In this document: positions 7,614-16,581 of the stretch, in pieces
Layout: each line of letters starts with the position of its first letter
Position numbering within the stretch: position 1 is the stretch's first letter
NCBI GenBank assembly: GCA_030691295.1
Contig: JAUYEQ010000621.1
Span: 1 to 23,317 of the forward strand
Direction: 5' to 3'
DNA length: 23,317 nt
Origin: Bacteroidota bacterium
Lineage (GTDB): Bacteria > Bacteroidota > Bacteroidia > Bacteroidales > Prolixibacteraceae
Notes under the pieces: generated by a model
What the model was told of the DNA's origin: nothing
Database searches by the model: none
What the model saw: only the letters and a program-made list of their open reading frames with translations
Program-made: the position numbers and the translations under genes

Positions 7614-9084
7614 AATCTACAACCAATTTTCCTGAATATTCTGTTGATGTTGAAGACGTAAGCCTGTAAAAATAGATCCCGCTTTTAAAACCGGCTAATT
7701 TAATTTTGCAGGTAGAACCTTTGAATTGTTCGGTTTTAACCAAACTGCCATTTTGGTTGTAAATCCTAATTTCATGTGTTCCGGCATCATCGTTTAACTG
7801 AAAAGTAACCACATTGCGGGCAGGATTGGGGAATACCTGCAATCCTGCGTAGGTTTTAATGTTCCGGACGCCGGTAATTACCAGCTTTTCTCCCCATTCT
7901 GTTTCACCCTTTTTATAATAAACCAGTTTTCGCTCTTCCGACTCACCAATATAACCCCGGCATTGGTAATACGGTCCCCCGAGACCATCAATGTAACGAA
8001 TCTCCGGCAAGCAGCCCTCACCAGCAATTTCACTCCAGCAATCTCCATTGCCTGAATATACATAGAGTTCATTCATTGCGGAGGGTCGAATCTTCGTCAG
8101 AAATTCATCGTTGCGCATATACATCTGTTGAGCAGAATTGCCTTGGAAGATAGGTTCTCCGGGCAACTTGTCGAACCCGGGGTTGGCCAATACCACCGAA
8201 CGCACCGTGTCGTTGTAGGTTACCAAAGTCGTACTATCGGTGTAAACGGTTTTAATGCTTTGCTTGCGGGCGTACCGGTAAACAATTGAGTCGGCATAGT
8301 TGGTACGTTCAAGGTATTTATAAATGCACCGGTTGTCGTATTCGCGAACGGGGAGGAAAAAATTGGGATCGCCAATGTTGTGCTCCTGCACATTCAATTC
8401 GTCACCTGGGTTAAAACCATTCACATCGAACCAGGTCAGGTTTTGTATGCCAAGCCTGTGATTGGTAAGCCCGACAAGCGTATAACTCATCAGTATTTTA
8501 TCGGGATAGCTGGCCACAATATCGGGAAACAGGTAAAAGTTAAGTGTTTCTACAAAGCCATGCATTTTGCTGATTTTTACCTTTAGTTTGTTCAACGCAT
8601 GGTCAACCGTGTTTCCCTGTTGGTCAAGCAGCCGGAAGGCAATTGTTTTTACCGAGTCGCTTATGCCCAGAACAGTTCCCAACTCCGCAGCCTGCACACG
8701 TGCTTCCACCCTGAATGTGTCGGCACGTTGAAAGGCAATCCACGTTTCGTTTAGCCGGGCATTGGTTTTCAGGATTATTGTATCTCCATCTCTGTTGAAA
8801 AACAGGTTGCTGAAGTCGGGTTTTATGACCACGTTTTCGCCGATCCAGGAAGCTTTGTAAGGAGAAATGCAACCTGCCGATACTTCCTGAATGGTAGCAA
8901 ACGGGTACAAAATGGTGTCAGCGGCTGCTACTTTCACCGAATCGACCCTCAGGCCTTTAATCTGGTCTTTTGAAGAATTATTAAAAAGCGCTGTCTGGTT
9001 GGCATATACTGTTTGATAATCGTGTGCCCGGGCTTTTAACGCCAAAATTGCCAGAAACAACATGAATAGATGTTGAGTTTTCAT
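7612..9084 (-). CDS. T9SS-sorted secreted protein of unknown function
   Basis: 490-residue exported protein. It has an N-terminal signal peptide (MKTQHLFMLFLAILALKARA) and a C-terminal type A T9SS sorting domain (about 420-490) with the usual landmarks: VFPNPARNVVTFQL, then IRIYNQNGSLVKT, then GIYFYRL and a final KLVVD. Such domains route proteins across the outer membrane through the T9SS, and the T9SS subunit porW is also in this window. The body (about 25-415) has no domain I recognise; it is beta-rich with several cysteines. The gene is 167 bp downstream of the protease gene on the same strand, with a terminator between, so it may have its own promoter. Confidence 0.75.
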   Translation of the reverse strand: MKTQHLFMLFLAILALKARAHDYQTVYANQTALFNNSSKDQIKGLRVDSVKVAAADTILYPFATIQEVSAGCISPYKASWIGENVVIKPDFSNLFFNRDGDTIILKTNARLNETWIAFQRADTFRVEARVQAAELGTVLGISDSVKTIAFRLLDQQGNTVDHALNKLKVKISKMHGFVETLNFYLFPDIVASYPDKILMSYTLVGLTNHRLGIQNLTWFDVNGFNPGDELNVQEHNIGDPNFFLPVREYDNRCIYKYLERTNYADSIVYRYARKQSIKTVYTDSTTLVTYNDTVRSVVLANPGFDKLPGEPIFQGNSAQQMYMRNDEFLTKIRPSAMNELYVYSGNGDCWSEIAGEGCLPEIRYIDGLGGPYYQCRGYIGESEERKLVYYKKGETEWGEKLVITGVRNIKTYAGLQVFPNPARNVVTFQLNDDAGTHEIRIYNQNGSLVKTEQFKGSTCKIKLAGFKSGIYFYRLTSSTSTEYSGKLVVD

Positions 9085-9201
9085 ATCATATATACGTCTT
9101 GAGCCCTATAAGTAATTTTAGCAGCGTTAATTTTCCTGTTTCAAATGGGAAATGAGTCTTACCAAAATGTATGAGGGGTTTTGCATCCGTTCAAAAAATA
9201 A

Positions 9202-9233
9202 GGATTCCATCTCCGTTTTGAAAGATGGAACCC
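9202..9233 (-). terminator. Intrinsic terminator of the protease gene
   Basis: TTCCATCT (9205-9212) pairs with AGATGGAA (9223-9230), with further G/C pairs at the base. Read on the minus strand, the hairpin is followed by a T-rich CTTATTTTTTG tract. It lies about 20 bp past the stop codon of the subtilisin-like gene. Confidence 0.7.
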
Positions 9234-9251
9234 CATATTGGTTCGAAATAA

Positions 9252-10802
9252 TTATTGACCAATGGTCTTAGCTAAAGGATCTAGTTTTATTTCAAATGTT
9301 GAACCGAGTGGTACTTCAAAAGTCCCATTTATTTCGGCGACCTTTCTTGCGGTTAAGCTAACATTTGAATTATTGTTGATGGTTACATTGTTTAAGATAA
9401 AACCATAACCCGCAGAGATTGCCTTTGAATTTTGCAGTCCAGTCAAATATGTAGTCCCAGCTTTCTTAACAGCCTCATAAGCATCAATTCTGCCAGCGCC
9501 CAATAAGCCAATGTATTCAGCGTTTTCAGGAATGGCATATATATTAACTGCTGTACTTTGAATAATATCCTTTACCTCTAAAGGTGTTAAATTAGGATTT
9601 ATTGAATACATTAAGGCACACACTCCTGAAACCATTGGAGCGGCAAAAGAAGTACCTTCTTCAACGCTATATAATTGACCGGTAGGCACCCCTAAACCAT
9701 TTCTATACGTTTCAGGATGACAAGTAGTAAGAATATAGTAGCCTGGAGCACAAATATCCACCTTGTCATTGTGCGAATGAGTTTTATCTGGGTACAAAGA
9801 ACTGTCTATGAATTTCCTATGACAATCTTTCCAATTAAACTGCTTGCCTGAAAAAGTGGTCCCCCTATCAAACTCATGGCCTACAGAAGTAACGGATATC
9901 ACATTCTCGTATGATGCAGGGTAAAAATACCGGGTGCTATTTTCGTTGCCTGCGGCAGCAACAACTGTTACGTTATAATCTTCCGTTAATTCTTCCATTA
10001 AGATAGCATGAGGCTCAAAGTAAGGCCCCCAATCCTGACTAATATTTATGACTTTTACCCCTTCAATTGCCATTAACAATAAATCATCATGATTTTCTGA
10101 CGTTTTAGCAATTTTACAATTAAACCCAATAGATGAAAAACCTGTATCATTATTAGTATTCGCGGCGATTATACCAGCAACCATTGTTCCATGATCGCAA
10201 CCAGATATGGGATAAAATGAGGATCTAATGTTTGCATCATAAACTTTGAATATTTTACCGGCAAAATCTTCATGATCAACATAAAGATGAGTGTCATGGA
10301 TGCCCATAATTACATTTGGATCACCTTTTGTGATTTCCCATGCCTCTGGAGCATTTATCAACTCCAAATAGGAAAGTCCAATATCCCTTGACGCGGTATA
10401 TCCATCAGAACCATGCGTTATTGAAAAATCATAATCATTTGGGATATACAACGGTTTTGGTTCCTGATATTCTCTAATTTGGGAAAATTTATCACTGTGA
10501 TCCTCTATTAATTCTTTAATGAGCTCTTCAGACCGTTCAGCTTCCACCAAGTAATATTTTAAAAGTTCCGGCCTTTTTGACGAAGGATATAGCTGTTTAA
10601 ATTTATAAAGGTTATACTTCTCGAAAGTTTCAGTTAATTTGGCATCAGTTGATATTATCTTGAGTTTATTACTCGTTAACTCCTTGTCAATAATTGGCAA
10701 CAGATTTTTATCGTTTATTTTAATAACCAATCCAGCGGTTTGCGAAAATGAGCTTGTTGACAAGAAAAATAGCAGAATTATAAATATATTTTTCATTTTC
10801 AT
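9252..10802 (-). CDS. Secreted S8 (subtilisin-like) serine peptidase
   Basis: 516-residue exported serine protease. Signal peptide MKMKNIFIILLFFLSTSSFS, then a pro-region (about 22-135), then the S8 catalytic domain (about 140-455). The complete triad is visible: Asp170 in GIHDTH, His204 in HGTMVAG, and Ser385 in GTSFAAPM, with oxyanion Asn286 in AAAGNEN. The tail (about 455-516) is a beta-rich GTFEVPLGSTFEIKL module common in Bacteroidetes secreted proteins. There is no typical T9SS sorting domain, unlike its neighbours, so it may stay periplasmic or use another route. It is 36 bp behind the PKD-like gene on the same strand, probably in one operon. Either ATG at 10802 or the one two codons later could be used. 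Confidence 0.88.
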   Translation of the reverse strand: MKMKNIFIILLFFLSTSSFSQTAGLVIKINDKNLLPIIDKELTSNKLKIISTDAKLTETFEKYNLYKFKQLYPSSKRPELLKYYLVEAERSEELIKELIEDHSDKFSQIREYQEPKPLYIPNDYDFSITHGSDGYTASRDIGLSYLELINAPEAWEITKGDPNVIMGIHDTHLYVDHEDFAGKIFKVYDANIRSSFYPISGCDHGTMVAGIIAANTNNDTGFSSIGFNCKIAKTSENHDDLLLMAIEGVKVINISQDWGPYFEPHAILMEELTEDYNVTVVAAAGNENSTRYFYPASYENVISVTSVGHEFDRGTTFSGKQFNWKDCHRKFIDSSLYPDKTHSHNDKVDICAPGYYILTTCHPETYRNGLGVPTGQLYSVEEGTSFAAPMVSGVCALMYSINPNLTPLEVKDIIQSTAVNIYAIPENAEYIGLLGAGRIDAYEAVKKAGTTYLTGLQNSKAISAGYGFILNNVTINNNSNVSLTARKVAEINGTFEVPLGSTFEIKLDPLAKTIGQ

Positions 10803-10838
10803 AGTTTTAATAAATATTTGTTTGAAACAATAAAATAT

Positions 10839-11759
10839 CTAATTATAAAGCAGTTTAAAGACCTGTCTTTTGTTGCCATCGAGAATCGTAATTAAATAAA
10901 TTTGATTCTCCTTAAGTTTCAAATTGGTAATGCGCAAATTACGGTCACAATATTTGCCCGAATGAACAATGCCCCCATCAACGGCAGTAACCGTAACTTG
11001 ATAAGGTGAACCCTGCTTTTGAGGTACACTGATGATCAAATCTCCACTATCAAAAAAACATCGGGTTTTCAAGCTGGCTAGTACCTCATTCGATGTAGCT
11101 GTAGTATCAACATGGATATCAAGGTGAGGGACAGGCCAGCATATACAACCGATTGAATCAACTGCTTGTAAATAATACCGAATATTTCTCTTAGGCTTTG
11201 CCCAACCATAAATATCTGTTGAATCGGATAACCCGTGAGAAGGAGAAATAAAATACCTCAAGAGCGGGAAATTACCTCCTATATATGCATTCCCGAAGAG
11301 TCGGACACTATCCCCTAAGTTAATCCCAACCATGCGTGGACTAACCAAAGAAGTAATAAATCTTGAGCTTCGAATCCTAACAGAGTCATATCCAATATGG
11401 TTGGAGGCATCTTCAACTTTCAAATGGAAAGTAAACCAATCTTCTGGCGCTGAGTTCCTTTTAAATGTAGGGTTACACTGGGTGGTATCCTCTAAAATAT
11501 CAGATGCATATAACATATACTTACTTGAAGGATAGATTTTTCGTTTCCCACTCCAGGTGAACTTATATGGCCCAACACCTCCTGAAGCTGTAGGATTCCC
11601 TCCTATTTTGATTCTTTCAATGCCTTCATCATCGGTATTTCCAGAACAAACAATCGTATCCTTACCGGCATCAACAATTAATTGCCCAAAGCTTTTTGAT
11701 GAGAAAGAAATACTGAAATATAACGTCAGTAATACGAAGAAAATTCTTTTCGCTTTCAT
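10839..11759 (-). CDS. Secreted PKD-like protein with a probable sorting tail
   Basis: 306-residue exported protein. A signal peptide ends near residue 25 (ISFSSKSFGQ), followed directly by VDAGKDTIVCSG and GGNPTASGGVGPYKFTWSG, the typical start of PKD/immunoglobulin-like domains in Bacteroidetes surface proteins. A second beta-rich domain follows (about 130-215). The end (about 225-306) is strand-rich, with an IYLITILDGNKRQVFKLLYN finish that resembles a diverged T9SS type A sorting domain, though the usual PNP motif is missing. It lies between the tail-fibre gene (22-bp gap) and the protease gene (36-bp gap), all on one strand, suggesting co-expression. No enzymatic motif was seen; adhesion or structural binding is the likeliest role. 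Confidence 0.65.
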   Translation of the reverse strand: MKAKRIFFVLLTLYFSISFSSKSFGQLIVDAGKDTIVCSGNTDDEGIERIKIGGNPTASGGVGPYKFTWSGKRKIYPSSKYMLYASDILEDTTQCNPTFKRNSAPEDWFTFHLKVEDASNHIGYDSVRIRSSRFITSLVSPRMVGINLGDSVRLFGNAYIGGNFPLLRYFISPSHGLSDSTDIYGWAKPKRNIRYYLQAVDSIGCICWPVPHLDIHVDTTATSNEVLASLKTRCFFDSGDLIISVPQKQGSPYQVTVTAVDGGIVHSGKYCDRNLRITNLKLKENQIYLITILDGNKRQVFKLLYN

Positions 11760-11781
11760 TACGATTTTTATTTAATTGACT

Positions 11782-13010
11782 TTATTTCGTTAAAATCATC
11801 CGTTTTGTATCCACTTCCTTGCCATCAATAACAAGTGCGTAGAGGTACATGCCCGCTTGAAAGCTGTTGCCGTTTATGGTTACCGATTGTTTGCCTTTGC
11901 CGTTTATGCTGTATTGTTGCAATTGGGTTCCGTTCATGTTGTAAATATACAAAACAGAATTGCCAGATGTTTCAGGAATAAAACAACCAATTTTTGTTTC
12001 CTGACTAAACGGGTTCGGAATGTTTTGGTCTAACCGGACTTTGGTTTCAGTTAAATCAGTAGTTGTTCCGGTTGTTATTGAGGCGCTTTTTAGGCTTGAT
12101 GAACCACAGCATTTTTCCAACCCGCTCTCGAGGGCTGCAATTTGATCGTCCTTTTCATTTAGCGTTTGTTTCATTTTTTGTAACTGATCAATTATCATTG
12201 GGATAAATCCCTGATAATCGATCCCAAGGGTACCATCGGCACTGGTATATACCAAATCGGGATAAACAAGTTGTAAATCCTGGGCCAGAAATCCATAATG
12301 GTATTTATTGGCATCTTTGGATTCCGGGGTATTGTCGATTACAACTTTAGCTGTATCGGAAGCCGGTTTTTGTTCGCTCAATAATTCTTTGGGGCTTTTA
12401 AGCCTGTACTGTTTAGGCATAAGCTTGAAAATATTGTCAGAGGAATCGAGCATGGTTATGTCCTTTTTGATCTTTTCGTCCGAACCGGTAATTGTGCCGC
12501 TCGCTGCCCAGATCGATCCTGTTATTTTCACGTTGCCAACAAAATACCCTGCATATTGCACACTTGCAATTTTAAGATCAGCGGGTGGCCCAAAATAAGT
12601 ACCAACTGTACCGAAAACCGAAGCGCCACTTTTGGTTCCCAAAAGATTACCAAAAACACCCAAGTTATAACCATCGGAACAATTACCAGCTATTCCTGTT
12701 ACACCAATAGCCTGTCCGCTTTCGGCAGCAGTGCTACTATATACTGAGCCATAAACCCCACGATTGATTGAACCACCAGTACTATTGGTGACAGTGCCAA
12801 ATATCCCATAAGCCGATTGGGTACTGACGCCCGATGGGGTACTGACACTAAGCCCGTTATAACCTGAAGTATTGGTAACCTGCAAAAAGAAAGACGAAGA
12901 AGGGTCTGTGCCAATACCATCCCTACCACTTGAATTGACTTTTACCTGTGAAAAGGCAGAAATAGAAATAAATAAAAAAATGCGGTTAATTTAAATGTAT
13001 TTGTTTTCAT
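11782..13010 (-). CDS. Tail-fibre/S74-domain T9SS cargo, frameshifted in the signal peptide
   Basis: The open frame (11782 to about 12990) encodes QVKVNSSGRDGIGTDPSSS, a glycine/serine-rich stalk (GVYGSVY, GVFGNLLG), then an S74-like endosialidase chaperone domain with SDEKIKKD and YHYGFLAQDLQLVYPDLV, then a coiled coil, and finally a T9SS type A domain (NIPNPFSQETKIG ... MYLYALVIDGKEV). S74 domains trimerise and self-cleave at Ser with a nearby Lys; both residues are present. The only good start is ATG 13010 (MKTNTFKLTAFF), but it is out of frame by one base. Adding one T to the T7 run at 12974-12980 joins it to LFISISAFSQ, giving a perfect signal peptide and a 409-residue protein. The defect may be a sequencing error, a phase-variable tract, or real decay. 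It is the first gene of the exported-protein operon. Confidence 0.75.
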
Positions 13011-13497
13011 AGTTTTTAAATTTACGGTGAATGAAAAAGTTTATGTAGTAGCAAAAAAAGTTATGTCTCATGTTGTTGCAGTAAAATGCCGACCCGATGA
13101 AGGATGGAAAGATTCAACTTTTTGGCCGCACCGGCGGGTCGTACCCGGCAGGTTTTCGAGACATGGCAGGGAGATGTAACCCGGTGTGGCCTTTTAAACA
13201 AATTTGTTTATGGGCATAGCTGGTTGGTTTTTTTTTTGTTGATTGAGCTAATTTAACAAGTACTTTGCGGATAAAAAAATATATTTTACCCCCCCCCTCA
13301 TTTTTAAAATTATAGATGTCTGTATATCAGTGATATAGTAATATGTGTTACATGACATACGATAATTTAATGTGATTGAGGGTTACCTTTTGTCATATTT
13401 GGGAATATATTAAACAGGGCTTGTTGCATTAAAAATAAAAAAGATTCCACCTCCCCAGAGATGAAATCCTTTTACGTTCTATTTTAAGATAAATTTT
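13011..13497. other. 487-bp non-coding region with a G+C-rich folded element
   Basis: No convincing gene. Positions 13132-13190 form a nested structure: GGCCGCACCGG pairs with CCGGTGTGGCC (10 of 11 positions), enclosing CGGGT-CGT-ACCCG. It is followed by an exact 16-bp palindrome TAAACAAATTTGTTTA (13194-13209). The rest is A+T-rich, with homopolymers (about ten T near 13227, nine C at 13289-13297). The minus-strand promoter of the tail-fibre gene must lie here, but no clear TAnnTTTG/TTTG pair was found. The 5' end holds the pyrC terminator. Confidence 0.5.
13432..13468 (-). terminator. Intrinsic terminator of pyrC
   Basis: On the minus strand GATTTCATC (13468-13460) pairs with GGTGGAATC (13451-13443), using two G-U pairs, and is followed by TTTTTTATTTTT. 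It lies about 30 bp past the dihydroorotase stop codon. Confidence 0.7.
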
Positions 13498-14841
13498 TTA
13501 CCGGTTAAACTTCAGCCTTTTTCCCTGTATTCCAGAAACAACATTTCCATCAGCATAAACCAGGTCGCCATTTACAAAAGTATGGGTTACCTGGTGCGAG
13601 AATTCTGTTCCGTCGAAAGGCGACCAGCCGCATTTGTACAGAATATTTTCAGGAGAAACCACGCACGATTGTGCCGGATCAACCAACACCAAATCGGCAT
13701 AATATCCTTCGCGGATATAGCCGCGTCGGTCGATGCGGAACAAGTCTGCCGGGGCGTGGCACATTTTTTCGATCACTTTTTCGACCGGAATCATTCCTTT
13801 CCGGCTCATTTCGAGCATGGCTACCAGCGAATGCTGTACCAGCGGACCACCTGACGGCGCTTTAAAATACGAATGTTCTTTTTCCTGAAGGGTGTGCGGT
13901 GCATGATCGGTAGCCACTACGTCAATTTTATCGGCAAGTAAAGCTTTCCAAAGTGCAGCTTTGTCGGCAGGCGATTTAATCGCAGGATTCCATTTGATAA
14001 AGTTACCATGTGCAATGTAATCGGTTTCGTCGAACCATAGATGGTGCACGCAAACCTCAGCAGTAATGAGCTTTTCAGCAACTGGTCCCGAAGCAAAAAG
14101 TTTCATTTCATCGGCGGTTGAAATGTGCAAAACATGCAGCCTTGTTCCGTATTTTGAAGCCAGCGCAACCGCTTTCGACGATGATTTAAAACAGGCTTCG
14201 GCGCTTCTTATTTTAGGATGCGCAGAAATTGGCACATACTCACCGTATTTTTCGCGGTAGATGGTTGTATTCAGGATAATTGTAGGCTCGTCCTCGCAAT
14301 GCGTAGCGACCAGCAATTTGGTATTTTTAAATATTTCTGAAAGCACCTCTTCTTTGTCAACCAGCATATTTCCGGTTGACGAACCCATGAATATTTTAAT
14401 TCCGCAAACATCTGAACCATTGGTTTTCAGCACTTCGTCCAGATTTTCGTTGGTGGCGCCCATGTAAAACGAATAGTTGGCAGCCGAAACTTCTGCAGCA
14501 CGCTGGTATTTCAATTCGAGTATTTCCTGAGTCACCGCCTGAGGATTGGTATTGGGCATTTCCATGTACGAAGTCACTCCACCGGCAACGGCTGCCCTCG
14601 ATTCTGTGGCAATTTCGCCTTTGTGTGTCAGGCCCGGTTCGCGAAAATTAACCTGATCGTCGATGGCTCCCGGAATCAGGTATTTGCCATTGGCATCAAT
14701 CACTGTTGCTCCCTGTGCAAATTCAGCAGGAATGTTTTCACCGGTGAAAACTTTGGCAATAAACGCACCATCAATCAGTACAGCTCCGCTAAAAATCTGT
14801 CCTTCATTGATGATCCTGGCATTTTTAATGAGTGTCTTCAT
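13498..14841 (-). CDS. pyrC: Dihydroorotase
   Basis: Third enzyme of pyrimidine synthesis, cyclising carbamoyl-aspartate to dihydroorotate in the cytoplasm. Start set at ATG 14841 (MKTLIKNARIINEG, 447 residues), which agrees with family N-termini; a longer frame would run into the upstream gene. The amidohydrolase barrel shows FREPGLTHKG (67-75), carboxylatable Lys149 in GIKIFMGSSTGNML, His181 in ATHCEDE, His239 in LHVLHIST, and Asp312 in ATDHAPHT, with CGWSPFDG near the end. Odd point: the metal-binding HxH of strand 1 reads DDQVNF (61-66), so both canonical histidines are absent; relatives in Bacteroidetes, as I recall them, have DDQVHF. It follows the GT2 gene by 11 bp, likely in one operon. 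Confidence 0.92.
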   Translation of the reverse strand: MKTLIKNARIINEGQIFSGAVLIDGAFIAKVFTGENIPAEFAQGATVIDANGKYLIPGAIDDQVNFREPGLTHKGEIATESRAAVAGGVTSYMEMPNTNPQAVTQEILELKYQRAAEVSAANYSFYMGATNENLDEVLKTNGSDVCGIKIFMGSSTGNMLVDKEEVLSEIFKNTKLLVATHCEDEPTIILNTTIYREKYGEYVPISAHPKIRSAEACFKSSSKAVALASKYGTRLHVLHISTADEMKLFASGPVAEKLITAEVCVHHLWFDETDYIAHGNFIKWNPAIKSPADKAALWKALLADKIDVVATDHAPHTLQEKEHSYFKAPSGGPLVQHSLVAMLEMSRKGMIPVEKVIEKMCHAPADLFRIDRRGYIREGYYADLVLVDPAQSCVVSPENILYKCGWSPFDGTEFSHQVTHTFVNGDLVYADGNVVSGIQGKRLKFNR

Positions 14842-14852
14842 ATTTTGTGTAT

Positions 14853-15590
14853 TTAAATTGCTTTTTCGTAACGAATAAACCAACTTCTGATCTTCATTTT
14901 CAGGACGCCCCAAAGCGCTTCGTTAAAAATGCCACCGCTCATTTTCGATGCTCCCCGTGTTCGGTCTTTGAAAATGATGGGCACTTCAACTATTTTAAAT
15001 CCGTGTTTCCATGTTTTAAACTTCATTTCAATCTGAAACCCATAACCTTTCAGCCGGATGTTGTCAAAGTCGATGGTCTCCAGAACTTTCCGGTGGTAAC
15101 ATTTAAATCCGGCAGTGGTGTCCATGATTTTCATTCCGGTAATTGTTCGCACATACATCGAAGCAATGTATGACATCAATACCCGGCCAAGCGGCCAGTT
15201 TATCACGTTAATTCCTGAAATATAGCGCGATCCGATTGCCAGATCGGCATTTTGTTGGGTACAGGCAGTGTACAGTTTTTCCAGATATCTCGGATTGTGT
15301 GAAAAATCGCAGTCCATCTCAAAAATATATTCGTACGGACGTGCCAATGCCCAGTGAAATCCGGCCAGATATGCTTTTCCGAGTCCCTCTTTCCCGGCCC
15401 GTTTCAGTATATGAAGCCTGTCCGAAAATTCAGGAATAAGCCGGTCAACAATTTCAGCGGTTCCATCCGGCGAATTATCGTCGATAATTAATACCTGAAA
15501 AGGCGTTTTCAACGAAAATACTTTGCGAATCATTCGTTCGACGTTTTCTTTTTCGTTGTATGTTGGGATCAGTACCAGATTTTGATGCAC
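14853..15590 (-). CDS. Polyprenol monophosphomannose synthase-like GT2
   Basis: Family 2 glycosyltransferase of the Dpm1 type, expected to move a sugar, usually mannose from GDP-mannose, onto a polyprenyl phosphate at the inner face of the membrane. The 245-residue protein has the GT-A fold motifs: LIPTYNEKENV (7-17), IIDDNSPDGT (35-44), metal-binding EMDCDFSHNP (91-100), AIGSRY, and TTAGFKCY with KGYGFQIEM toward the acceptor site. No C-terminal membrane helices are present, as in short bacterial versions. It sits 11 bp ahead of pyrC on the same strand. Sugar and acceptor specificity cannot be fixed from the sequence. Confidence 0.88.
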   Translation of the reverse strand: MHQNLVLIPTYNEKENVERMIRKVFSLKTPFQVLIIDDNSPDGTAEIVDRLIPEFSDRLHILKRAGKEGLGKAYLAGFHWALARPYEYIFEMDCDFSHNPRYLEKLYTACTQQNADLAIGSRYISGINVINWPLGRVLMSYIASMYVRTITGMKIMDTTAGFKCYHRKVLETIDFDNIRLKGYGFQIEMKFKTWKHGFKIVEVPIIFKDRTRGASKMSGGIFNEALWGVLKMKIRSWFIRYEKAI

Positions 15591-15751
15591 GCTGAATGGT
15601 TTTAAATTTTTATACGAAAATACTTCTTTTTATGGATAGCATCCCTTATTCCACGAATGTTTAACAAATATTGAGATTTCTATACTACATGTCACTACAC
15701 TTTATTGTTAATAATGATGGATTTAATACGTTATTATTAATGTTTATGGAT

Positions 15752-15759
15752 TACTTTTG
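15752..15759 (+). promoter_or_regulatory. Candidate -7 box of the TIGR04255 cassette
   Basis: TACTTTTG matches TAnnTTTG exactly, 72 nt ahead of the first ATG of the three-gene cassette. No good -33 element is visible at the usual distance. Upstream, TTAATAAT and ATTATTAA (about 15707-15740) form a loose inverted repeat that could be an operator. Confidence 0.4.
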
Positions 15760-15831
15760 CAAAGTGTTAGGACATTTTATTATTTTCGTTCATAAAAATA
15801 CCTTTAACAAATTTAATAACCGACAAAAGTG

Positions 15832-16581
15832 ATGCAATCAAACTGGCCTGTTTTAAATTCACCTCCAGTAATATTGGCAATATTTCAGCTTAAATTCGCT
15901 TCTTCAGATGATCGTGAGTTAAGTAAAATGATTGCTAATGACAAGGTTATTAAATTAAAGTTTCCTATCCGGTCTGACAATTATCATTCTGATATTGATG
16001 TTCATGGTACACCAGCTCCAGGTATATCTACTCTAAGTGCTAAGGCTAATACAAAAATTAGCTCTTACATTTACTTTTCTCAAGACAAAGAGAGAAAGTT
16101 AATAATTGAAAAGGACAGCGTAATCTTCATCAGTGAAAGCGTATATTCAGGTTGGGACAATTTTAAGAAGGAGGTTCAAGAAAGTATTACCATGCTCGTT
16201 GGGCAATTGGAGGATCGTTATATTGAAAGGACATCAATTCGATTTGTAAATAAATTTTCTCTTGCTTCATTTGAGGATCCTTTAGATTATTTTACGAAGA
16301 TGATCTCTACAGAATCTGAGGCGATATACCCTTTGGAGAAATATGCATTTCGAATTAATATTCAAGTTCCAGACTCAAATATTAGGGCAATTATCAATAA
16401 TGCATTAGAACCAAACGGGACAGATAGTTACGATTATTACCTAGATATTGATGTCCTAGATGATACTCAGCTCAAATTTGACTTGTTTCTAATATCTAAA
16501 CAGATGGAACAAATTAGAGAAGTAAAAAACAAAATATTTTTTGACACAGTGAAACCTAAAACGTTAGCATTATGCAATTAA
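15832..16581 (+). CDS. TIGR04255-like protein, first gene of a three-gene cassette
   Basis: 249 residues from ATG 15832; a GTG just before it is in frame but adds only one residue. It resembles the sporadically distributed TIGR04255 family of unknown function: an N-terminal NSPPVILAIFQLKF strand, a central IYFSQD...SVIFISESVYSGWDNFKKEV block (about 80-115, where the family has a Y-x-x-W-x-x-F motif), and TSIRFVNKF (135-142) matching the family's R-x-x-N signature. No signal peptide or membrane helix, so cytoplasmic. Its last 10 bases overlap the next gene, implying translational coupling. A+T-richer than the flanking housekeeping genes, consistent with acquisition. The family assignment is from pattern memory. 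Confidence 0.6.
   Translation: MQSNWPVLNSPPVILAIFQLKFASSDDRELSKMIANDKVIKLKFPIRSDNYHSDIDVHGTPAPGISTLSAKANTKISSYIYFSQDKERKLIIEKDSVIFISESVYSGWDNFKKEVQESITMLVGQLEDRYIERTSIRFVNKFSLASFEDPLDYFTKMISTESEAIYPLEKYAFRINIQVPDSNIRAIINNALEPNGTDSYDYYLDIDVLDDTQLKFDLFLISKQMEQIREVKNKIFFDTVKPKTLALCN

Noticed and set aside
12699..12929. 76-aa ORF as an alternative N-terminus for the tail-fibre gene
   Set aside because: Wrong frame; the single-base correction from ATG 13010 gives a clean signal peptide and family-like mature start instead.
13194..13209. 16-bp palindrome TAAACAAATTTGTTTA as a terminator
   Set aside because: Continuous palindrome with no loop and no following T tract; more like a protein-binding site, kept only as part of the folded region.
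14842..14913. 24-residue N-terminal extension of dihydroorotase
   Set aside because: It would overlap the GT2 coding end, while MKTLIKNARI at 14841 matches family N-termini.
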